Assembly: GCA_001275005.1 (NCBI GenBank)
Contig: JWZX01002354.1
Span: forward strand, 1 to 12,986
Length of the DNA: 12,986 nucleotides
Direction: 5' to 3'
DNA from: Chrysochromulina tobinii
Taxonomy: Eukaryota; Haptophyta; Prymnesiales; Chrysochromulinaceae
The notes under the pieces are model-generated. The model saw nothing but the letters and a program-made list of their open reading frames with translations, searched no databases and was not told where the DNA came from. A program made the position numbers and the translations under genes. Each line of letters begins with the position of its first letter. Position 1 is the stretch's first letter. Shown piece by piece: positions 1 to 6,276 of the stretch.

Positions 1-430
1 CTCATCAGGTGCTGCGACGCGACGATCCTCTTGATTGCCTGTGATGACCTCATGATTGCCTCCCTCATCAGGTGCTGCGAGCGCGACGATCCTCTTGATT
101 GCCTGTGATGACCTCATGATTGCCTCCCTCATCAGGTGCTGCGAGCGCGACGCGACGATCCTCTTGATTGCCTGTGATGACCTCATGATTGCCTCCCTCA
201 TCAGGTGCTGCGACGCGACGATCCTCTTGAATGCCTGTGATGACCTCATGATTGCCTCCCTCATCAGGTGCTGCGAGCGCGACGATCCTCTTGATTGCCT
301 GTGATGACCTCATGATTGCCTCCCTCATCAGGTGCTGCGAGCGCGACGCGACGATCCTCTTGATTGCCTGTGATGACCTCATGATCGCCTCCCTCATCAG
401 GTGCTGCGAGCGCGACGCGACGATCCTTGC
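1..430. repeat. Tandem minisatellite with 63/64/69-bp subunits in a 196-bp higher-order unit
   Basis: Seven copies of a unit beginning CTCATCAGGTGCTGCGA start at 1, 64, 128, 197, 260, 324 and 393. The spacings are 63, 64, 69, 63, 64, 69, so a trimer of 196 bp is present twice, followed by the start of a third. Subunits differ mainly in the CGACGCGACG or CGAGCGCGACG linker; two point differences are seen (a T-to-A in the 197-259 copy and a T-to-C in the 324-392 copy). The array begins at or before the window edge and fades at about 430 into the coding sequence of the next gene. The near-identity of the two trimers points to recent duplication of the trimer as a block. Because 64 and 196 are not multiples of three, reading frames shift between copies. 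Confidence 0.95.
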
Positions 431-1355
431 GCTGCAAGAGGAAGTGGCGCAGCTACGTGCCAAGCTGCTACTGGGTACCTTTGATGAGCCAACAGCACAC
501 AAGACTATTCATACCTTTGATGAGCCAACGGCACACAAGACTATTCATATTCATACCTTTGATGAGCCAACGGCACACAAGACGTCCGACACGGTGCGTG
601 CGCTTTCACCAGCGGCGGCGGCGGCGGCGGCGGCGGCGCCAGCCTACCTGACGCGTGGCGTGCATGCATGGGAGCGACGGGTGGTGGCGCCGACGGGTGG
701 CGTGCATGCATACCCGACGGGTGGCGTGCATGCATACCCGACGGGTGGCGTGCATGCATACCCGACGGGTGGCGTGCATGCATACCCGACGGGTGGCGTG
801 CACGGCGGGGGCATGGATGGGAGCGACAGCGGCAGGACCTCCCCGAGTGGCTCACTCTCGAGCCGTGCGGACACAGGCAGCGAGGCCAGCACTCCCACAG
901 TCTTCGCTGGCGTGGCTCGCTCCCTCGCCGACAGCAGTGAGGCCGCCGCAGCTGCGGCCGCCGCCACGGCAGCGCTCAGGACGGCGGCGCTCGTCACGGC
1001 GCTTGAGCGCGAGGCTTCGAGCCTGCGCTTGAGATTGGTAGCGAGCGAGGAGCGCGCCACGCACAACGAGCGGCTGGCAGCGGCGCGCGAGCTCGAGCAA
1101 GGGTGCACGGCGCCCGGTGCCGCGGACAACGAAGAGCTGCGCACACTGCGTCGGCGCGTGGACGCTCAGGAGCAGGAGCGGCGCGCCGTGCTGAGCATCC
1201 TCGAGCGGCGACTCAAGCCGGGTTTGGAGGCGGCCCGGACGCAGCTGCAGGCGCACCAAGTGCACTCGGCTCAGCACGAGCTCGCGGCGCTCAGCGAACT
1301 CGTGATGCGCTCTATAGCCGCGCTCCAGACGGACAACCCGTACTCGGCGCACTGA
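312..1355 (+). CDS. Repeat-rich coiled-coil protein, 5' end uncertain
   Basis: I do not recognise a family. This is an open frame ending in TGA at 1353-1355; the first in-frame ATG after an upstream stop (249-251) is at 312, giving 347 residues. The 5' end lies in the minisatellite, so the true start or an upstream exon may be elsewhere. Residues about 1-35 are minisatellite-encoded; 36-53 include an amphipathic stretch (ALQEEVAQLRAKLLL). Residues 55-92 are three FDEPTAHKT repeats, 101-109 nine alanines, and 127-165 PTGGVHAY octapeptides. A Ser/Thr/Gly-rich linker and a second Ala run (211-218) come next. The C-terminal 225-340 is rich in Ala, Glu, Arg and Leu and looks like a long coiled coil (for example LEREASSLRLRLVASEERA). 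The coiled coil suggests a scaffold or cytoskeletal role, which is inference only. Overlapping minus-strand frames at 644-1144 and 852-1433 lack a comparable pattern. The next gene is convergent. Confidence 0.55.
   Translation: MIASLIRCCERDATILLIACDDLMIASLIRCCERDATILALQEEVAQLRAKLLLGTFDEPTAHKTIHTFDEPTAHKTIHIHTFDEPTAHKTSDTVRALSPAAAAAAAAAPAYLTRGVHAWERRVVAPTGGVHAYPTGGVHAYPTGGVHAYPTGGVHAYPTGGVHGGGMDGSDSGRTSPSGSLSSRADTGSEASTPTVFAGVARSLADSSEAAAAAAAATAALRTAALVTALEREASSLRLRLVASEERATHNERLAAARELEQGCTAPGAADNEELRTLRRRVDAQEQERRAVLSILERRLKPGLEAARTQLQAHQVHSAQHELAALSELVMRSIAALQTDNPYSAH
477..582 (+). repeat. 36-bp coding tandem repeat (FDEPTAHKT)
   Basis: Copies begin with ACCTTTGATGAGCCAAC at 477, 513 and 555. 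The first two are 36 bp long and nearly identical. A 6-bp ATTCAT insertion (549-554) duplicates the end of copy 2, and copy 3 breaks off after about 28 bp. All length changes are multiples of three, so the frame of the coiled-coil gene is kept, consistent with selection on a coding sequence. Confidence 0.9.
612..638 (+). repeat. (GCG)9 microsatellite encoding polyalanine
   Basis: Nine uninterrupted GCG triplets encode nine alanines in the coiled-coil gene. It is a length-variable tract by nature; a second Ala run at about 940-966 uses mixed GCC/GCA/GCT/GCG codons and so is not a pure microsatellite. Confidence 0.9.
691..805 (+). repeat. 24-bp coding tandem repeat (PTGGVHAY)
   Basis: The unit CGACGGGTGGCGTGCATGCA plus TACC starts at 691, 715, 739, 763 and 787; the fifth copy is partial. 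A degenerate copy (CGTGGCGTGCATGCATGGGA) precedes the array at 653-672. Each unit contains the self-complementary TGCATGCA. The 24-bp period preserves the frame and gives the octapeptide PTGGVHAY. Confidence 0.93.
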
Positions 1356-1796
1356 GCATACCGGTAGCATACCGGAGAGGCGAGGACCGAGGTGCGGGAC
1401 ATGCCTTTGACCGGACCATCGTCGAGCGTCCAACGCCTTATGAATTTGTTAAGTTCCGTTGACGTGCCAGTGGGACTGGGTGGCCCGTGGCGGACGAGCG
1501 CGTGTGTCGCGAAGGATGACGGGGAATTCGAACCGCGATTGCGGTACGTTCGGTTGAACGTTGATGTTTCATCATTCATGTTCGATTCTCGGTTACTTTT
1601 TCTCACTTTTTCTGTTATTGCGAATGGGCAATGAGAAGGCAATGAGATCACACCCGGGGCCACATCAATCATCAAAAGCTGTAATATACCGTACGTACAG
1701 ACGCATGAGGTGTGAGCCGCGTCGTACGAGCTGAGCCTCGGGTCAGCTGCAGCTTCTGGAGACCTCGGTCGAAAGTCACCTAGTGAGTCTCGCTTA
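1356..1796. other. Intergenic region between two convergent genes
   Basis: No supported gene. The segment serves as the shared 3' side of the coiled-coil gene and the minus-strand membrane protein gene. It is locally AT-richer near 1550-1640 than the flanking genes. I see no canonical AATAAA. A tRNA-like T-loop word at 1521-1537 was checked and rejected. Confidence 0.6.
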
Positions 1797-3398
1797 TTAA
1801 TGTTCGCAATGCAAGAAGTCGTTGCCGCCCTTGTGCAGCGGCGAGCACGCGCAGCGCGTGGCGCCGTGCCACCCTGCAAATACCTTCACTCGGAGGCCCG
1901 GGCCTTCCAGGCAGACGCCGCGATCCCCCCCGGCCAGCTCCGACGCCCGATTGTTCTCGAGCTTGACGATGATCTCCGCTCGAGGGGGAGCGTCTTTCCC
2001 GTTATTTTTGAAGCCTTCTTGCGTGAAGATGATCATGGCCACGCCGTTTGCCCCCATCCATGTGTATGGGAAGACCTGGTCGTTCTCAAATGGCTGTTCG
2101 ACGCGCGAAAATTCGAGGCGATCACGAAAGACGATGGTTCGCCCCCTGGTGGGCAGCTGGGTGCAGTCCAGAAAGATGCCCGATCCGACAGTGTGGAAGA
2201 ACCACGAGAGGCCCACCTCTCCAACACCGCCATAGAAGGTGGAGCGTACGTGGCTCACCTCAATGCGGCTGCACTGCTTAAAGGCCGACGGCTCCGACCA
2301 GACAGAGCGTCGGACGAAGAAACCGATCGCCAGGTGCGCATGGCACGCGCTAAAGCTCGTGCCGCGTGGGCTACACACCCACGGTGACCCTTCGTAGGTC
2401 GGTTCGCCATACTTGGCCTCGCACACCGACAGGCAGTGGTGTGGGGAACGGAGGAGCTGTGTGGGTGCATTGCCGTCAGCATCCTCCACTGCCCCCGCTC
2501 GTGCTGTGCTGGGGTTGCCATCGGTGAAGAACCACGTGAAGGTGTTGAGGTCGATCACTTGCCCTTCAGGCAGAGGCGATCCATAGACCGTGTGCACGTA
2601 GCTGTGCCATGCGTGCTCCGTCACACGGTTCGCGTCACTCAAGACGGGCAATAGTGGCAGGACGTTTGCGAGAGTGCATGCACGTTGGCGCACACAATGA
2701 GGTGACGGAGGCGGACGTGGCGATGCCAGCGGCGGAAGAGCAGGTGACGGTGGATGCGGTTGCGCCGCCGGCGGCAGGAGGGGAGGCGGGAATGGAGGCG
2801 GGAAGGGAGGCGAGAAGGGAGGCGGGAAGGGAGGCGGGAAGGGAGGCGGGAAGAGAGGCGGCGGGAAGGGAGGCGGAGCTGCTGGCAACAAAGTCCTCGT
2901 GGCATTCACGGAGTCCTTCGCACCAGCTGAAGACGGCTCCACGATCGCAGTTAACATTGTGGTGCGCTTCTCCGCGCTGTGCAAGAGGGCGTGCCTCGAC
3001 GCCGCGCTTCCCAATAAGATCCCTCCGATGCAGATTATGAGCACAGATAGAGCTTTCTTGCGCACGGGCGCAACAGCTTGCACGCCGTCGTTGCCACCAA
3101 CGGCCTCAACCTCAAACGACGTGCTCGTTGCTGGTTCACCACACGCACGACGGCCGGTGTCCTTGCCCTCGACGTCCTCTAGGTCGTTGCCATCGGGAAC
3201 ATCCGCCGCTACATCGCCCTTTCCGGAGGGCGATTGATGACCGCCACGCCGCTGTTGATTGATGTCTACCTGACGGTCCACGTCAACATCATCGTCTTCA
3301 GCAGCATCAGCTGCTGCAGCTTCAGCGCTGGGAAGAAGCTCGAAATGCTTGCGACGAGCCTTAGTACTCACGCTTCGTTTTGTTCGCAAGGTCTTCAT
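1797..3398 (-). CDS. Predicted type II membrane protein with Phe/Pro-rich stalk and lumenal domain of unknown function
   Basis: Uninterrupted 533-codon frame, ATG at 3398-3396 and TAA at 1799-1797. Residues 1-20 are strongly basic, 24-115 mostly acidic and hydrophilic. A single transmembrane segment lies at about 116-133 (ALSVLIICIGGILLGSAAS), preceded by RKK, which predicts a cytosolic N-terminus. Residues 172-233 form a PPFP/PPSP stalk. The remaining 300 residues are a putative lumenal or extracellular domain with about a dozen Cys and several aromatic clusters (HAWHSYVHTVYG near 262-273, FTWFFTDG near 287-294, GLSWFFHTVGSGIFLD near 396-411). A Golgi enzyme or surface protein would fit this architecture, but I see no glycosyltransferase or sulfotransferase motif, so no reaction is assigned. 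No intron is needed. The tail-stalk-globular layout and the absence of stops over 1.6 kb of biased sequence support a real gene. Confidence 0.72.
   Translation of the reverse strand: MKTLRTKRSVSTKARRKHFELLPSAEAAAADAAEDDDVDVDRQVDINQQRRGGHQSPSGKGDVAADVPDGNDLEDVEGKDTGRRACGEPATSTSFEVEAVGGNDGVQAVAPVRKKALSVLIICIGGILLGSAASRHALLHSAEKRTTMLTAIVEPSSAGAKDSVNATRTLLPAAPPPFPPPLFPPPFPPPFPPPFSPPFPPPFPPPLLPPAAQPHPPSPALPPLASPRPPPSPHCVRQRACTLANVLPLLPVLSDANRVTEHAWHSYVHTVYGSPLPEGQVIDLNTFTWFFTDGNPSTARAGAVEDADGNAPTQLLRSPHHCLSVCEAKYGEPTYEGSPWVCSPRGTSFSACHAHLAIGFFVRRSVWSEPSAFKQCSRIEVSHVRSTFYGGVGEVGLSWFFHTVGSGIFLDCTQLPTRGRTIVFRDRLEFSRVEQPFENDQVFPYTWMGANGVAMIIFTQEGFKNNGKDAPPRAEIIVKLENNRASELAGGDRGVCLEGPGLRVKVFAGWHGATRCACSPLHKGGNDFLHCEH
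2769..2885 (-). repeat. 12-bp coding repeat encoding the PPFP stalk
   Basis: On the + strand the unit is GGAGGCGGGAAG, repeated with small variations. On the coding strand it gives PPFP tetrapeptides at residues about 172-210 of the membrane protein. The + strand is thus a purine-rich GGA/GGC tract, a sequence type prone to slippage and non-B structures. Confidence 0.85.
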
Positions 3399-4604
3399 GG
3401 TCCGCTTCTCCGGGTGTGCAAGCCGAATGTGTGAGAAATGTGAGCAAAAGGCCCAACGGACGAGACGCGTCCGGATCTATTTTTAGCGAAGATCATCGTT
3501 CAGATGCATGCCGGGCTCCTCGCATGTCCACGGAGGCTCCAGTTTCTTGAAGCTTGATTGTTTCAATGAGTTTCTGAACGCTCATGTCCACCGACGTCGG
3601 TGTCACTCGGTGGAGATTTGGGTCGAGAAATTCCCCTGCAAGCCCTCAAGCGCCCTGACCCGCAGGGTCCCGCACCCTCCACAATATCCAATTACAATAT
3701 AATTATCATGAGAAGTCAAGTCACATGCCAAGTGAAAAAAGATATGAGCAAAGTTACAATTTCTTGCCAACTATACCTGTGTGCCAGCGATTGCAATCCA
3801 CATCTCACGCATCTTTAAACCATAAACGCATCTCCGATCCCTCCTCCCTGATGAGATTTGTAACTGACCAAGCTACCCACACATTGGCGGGACCCCTGAA
3901 TTGCGGTGGGGGAATTCTCTCCTCACTCGCCTGGGTGAGGGCAGGGCGAGCGGAACGGTTATCTCACAGCACACAGGCTGGCAACACAGGGGGGAGGCTC
4001 GCGATCAGGACCTAAATCAGGACCCAGTTCAGAGGGGGTGAGCATCCTAATGCACCTGCTCCTGTGTGAGTATCAAGCAAGCAAGGCTAGTTAGTCGAAA
4101 CAACACAAGTACCTAAACAAGCGCAACCGAATACCCTCGTAGCCAGTAGAGTAGGAAAGGGTGGGCGGAGAGGAGGGGATGTATGCCCAGACCGCGAACG
4201 CTCACCGGGACATGCTGCCCTCACGCTTCCCAACGTGAGGAGTGTCGCCCGATCGTGACGCGCGCCTATGGGCCACCCGTAGCAGTCGTCATCGCGGCGC
4301 ACTGATCGGCGTGCAACCGCTCGGACCACACTTACAGAGGAATGGCTCGCAACCTGCCACGCTCCTCGAGGAAACGCAGGCCCGGGTGGTTTAGCTGACT
4401 TCTTGCTTGTTTGCTTGCTTGTGAGTATAAATCATCTTGATGATTGAATAATCTTGAAACTTTCGCTCTCATGTAACTAATGATTGCATGCATACCAAGA
4501 TACCATACTTGTATGCATACAGAAACCAGAAACGGCCATGAGATGCATTTTGAACATGATTTTTTCATTGTGTCAAGCCCACGACCCGAGGCTCGGGGAT
4601 AGGG
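3399..4604. other. Gene-poor 1.2-kb intergenic region
   Basis: Lies between divergently oriented genes, so it should hold both their promoters. Short frames here have no protein-like pattern. Visible small features are: an ATCAGGACC direct repeat near 4003-4023; CAAGCAAGCAA at 4074-4084 with its inverted counterpart TTGCTTGCTTG at 4411-4421; and an imperfect hairpin at 4489-4517 with TGCATA/TATGCA outer arms. The stretch 4420-4570 is AT-rich relative to the rest of the window. Nothing identifies an RNA gene. Confidence 0.55.
4426..4431 (+). promoter_or_regulatory. Possible TATA box of the sulfotransferase-like gene
   Basis: TATAAA sits 174 bp before the ATG at 4605 in an AT-rich island within GC-rich DNA. 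Position and composition fit a core promoter, but many algal promoters lack TATA, so this could be chance. Confidence 0.25.
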
Positions 4605-6014
4605 ATGCTGTGCTCTTGGCGGAGCTTCACCGTGCAGTTGTTGCTTCTGGCGGCCAACATTTGTGGCACACATGGCATCGAGGTACAGTTCCTGCACGTA
4701 GGCAAATGCGCGGGCTCTACGGTGGAGGCCGTGCTGCGCAACCTAGAAAGGCCGGGCGGCGGCAAGTGCTTGAGCGTCAGCCCGGTGCATATGAATCGTC
4801 CAACGGGGTTCGGCAAAAAGATAGTCATGTCGACACGTGATCCACTGGATCGAGTTGTGTCGGCGTTCAACTATCGCCATCCGTATCGCGGCTACACACA
4901 GCTTTACAACCCGCCCATCCCAGGACAAGGCCATCCCTGGGAGGTCTCGTTCTACAAATGCTTTGACCGCGTGAATGACTTTGCGGAGGCGCTCAGCGGC
5001 ACGGGCCCTTGCTCTGACGCCGCGCGCGAGATTTTCACGCGGGACAACACTTTCTATTCGACGGGATACGAATATTATTTGGGTACCATCGGGCAGGGTG
5101 GCGGCATCGATCGCTTCGAGCAGCAATCGTACGCGCTGACGCACATAACCACGCTCAGTTCCGACCTCCGCCAAATCGCGCAATGGCTCGGCTGCCTTCC
5201 CCCACCAGCGAAGCTGCCACAAATTCGCAGCGATTATCCGGCAAAGGATGAGACCCATCTGTCACCAAAGGGATGGAAGAATCTGATGGACATCCTTGAG
5301 AATGAGTATGCATTACTGGCGCGACTCGAGGCCCACGCGGTCTTTGGCCACCGCCTCGAGTCGCCACCGAGATCGCCACTGCAATCAATATTGCCGTCGC
5401 CCCTTCCCTGCGCACCGTCGCCCTCGAGGCCACCGCGCGTCTCACCATCACCCATCTCACCACCGCCCGTCTCACCACCACCCATCTCACCACCGCCCGT
5501 CTCACCACCGCCCATCTCAACATCGCCCTTCTCACCATCACCCATCTCACCATCGCCCGTCTCACCATCACCCATCTCAACACCGCCCGTCTCACCACCA
5601 CCCATCTCAACACCGCCCGTCTCACCACCACCCATCTCAACGCCGCCCGTCTCACCATCACCCATCTCACCCCCGCCCGTCTCACCATCACCCATCTCAC
5701 CACCGTCCCCTGGTCCTCAAATGCCATCTGTGCTCTTGTCGTGGGCGCCATCCCGGGCGCTGCTAAACCTCGGGGTCCTCGGCACAGCGTGTTCCTGTAT
5801 ACTGGCAAGCGTCGTCGTAGCTTTGCGAGTTTGCTGGCGGCGCTGCTCGTCGCCGCCATCACCGCCGCCGACGAAAGGACTCGACTTCCGAACAGATCTC
5901 AAGCCAACAGAGCTCAAGCCAAAAAGGCCCAAGCGCAAGCCAACCCGCAAAAGTCCACTCTACAAGGGTCGGCAAGAGTTCGAGTTCCTGCCAGATGATG
6001 AGGTGGATATCTAG
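4605..6014 (+). CDS. Sulfotransferase-like protein with SPPP stalk and C-terminal membrane anchor
   Basis: Predicted transfer of sulfate from PAPS to a glycan or other acceptor in the secretory pathway. ATG at 4605, TAG at 6012-6014, 469 residues. Residues 1-24 form a signal peptide (hydrophobic core VQLLLLAANI). FLHVGKCAGSTVEAVL at 29-44 matches the 5'-phosphosulfate-binding loop (Lys34, Ser38/Thr39). STRDPLDRVVSAFNYRH at 76-92 matches the 3'-phosphate-binding motif (Arg78, Ser86). Both are diagnostic of carbohydrate sulfotransferases (Sulfotransfer family). The catalytic domain ends near 250 and is short but plausible. Residues 253-372 form a Ser/Pro stalk. A transmembrane helix at about 385-408 (LLNLGVLGTACSCILASVVV) follows, then a basic tail and an acidic C-terminus (DDEVDI). 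This N-terminal-catalytic, C-terminal-anchor order is opposite to ordinary type II Golgi sulfotransferases. The acceptor cannot be inferred. Confidence 0.85.
   Translation: MLCSWRSFTVQLLLLAANICGTHGIEVQFLHVGKCAGSTVEAVLRNLERPGGGKCLSVSPVHMNRPTGFGKKIVMSTRDPLDRVVSAFNYRHPYRGYTQLYNPPIPGQGHPWEVSFYKCFDRVNDFAEALSGTGPCSDAAREIFTRDNTFYSTGYEYYLGTIGQGGGIDRFEQQSYALTHITTLSSDLRQIAQWLGCLPPPAKLPQIRSDYPAKDETHLSPKGWKNLMDILENEYALLARLEAHAVFGHRLESPPRSPLQSILPSPLPCAPSPSRPPRVSPSPISPPPVSPPPISPPPVSPPPISTSPFSPSPISPSPVSPSPISTPPVSPPPISTPPVSPPPISTPPVSPSPISPPPVSPSPISPPSPGPQMPSVLLSWAPSRALLNLGVLGTACSCILASVVVALRVCWRRCSSPPSPPPTKGLDFRTDLKPTELKPKRPKRKPTRKSPLYKGRQEFEFLPDDEVDI
5436..5708 (+). repeat. 30-bp coding minisatellite encoding the Ser/Pro stalk
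   Basis: About nine copies of a 30-bp unit (two 15-bp halves, the first ending in CCCGT and the second in CCCAT) encode the decapeptide VSPxPISxPP. Variation is mostly CCG/TCG/ACG substitutions that exchange Ser, Pro or Thr; one copy has Phe. All copies keep length and frame. SPPP-type motifs are known sites of prolyl hydroxylation and O-glycosylation in green-lineage cell-wall proteins; whether this host does so is unknown. Confidence 0.93.
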
Positions 6015-6276
6015 TGGAACTTGTAACACGTCCTGCACGCGGTTCTAGTCCCGAAGAGGCGGAACCGCATAATAACTGGCACGGCAGGGTGCCGGTCTAC
6101 GGGATACTCCAGTCTCAAGGGGCACGTCCCTCGCTCGCTTTTTCACGCGACATTTCCTCTGGTGAGGAGAGCATGTGATTGCTGACGATGTGTGAGATGT
6201 ATGAACGCCCACGGGGGCGCCCGATAGCGCGTGAGCGAGAAAATGCTGGTACTGTACAAGTAATTCGTTTCCTAGC

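Noticed and set aside
1-430. CRISPR-like array
   Set aside because: The tandem units are contiguous and nearly identical over their whole length; there are no unique spacers, and the context is eukaryotic.
644-1433. Minus-strand ORFs at 644-1144 and 852-1433
   Set aside because: They mirror the GC-rich, repeat-filled + strand gene; their residues are Arg/Leu/Ala-biased as expected of antisense shadows.
1521-1537. tRNA T-loop (GGTTCGAAT on the minus strand)
   Set aside because: The flanking 5-nt segments do not pair as a T-stem, and no acceptor, D or anticodon arm can be built around it.
1800-2387. Plus-strand ORF of 195 codons
   Set aside because: Antisense to the 533-residue membrane protein, which has a much more convincing domain layout.
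4074-4421. MITE-like unit bounded by inverted CAAGCAAGCAA
   Set aside because: The arms are an 11-bp low-complexity CAAG repeat, with no target-site duplication and no further symmetry inside.
5155-5862. Long minus-strand ORFs rich in VMVRRA or GDGEMGG repeats
   Set aside because: These are antisense translations of the SPPP-encoding minisatellite in the sulfotransferase gene.
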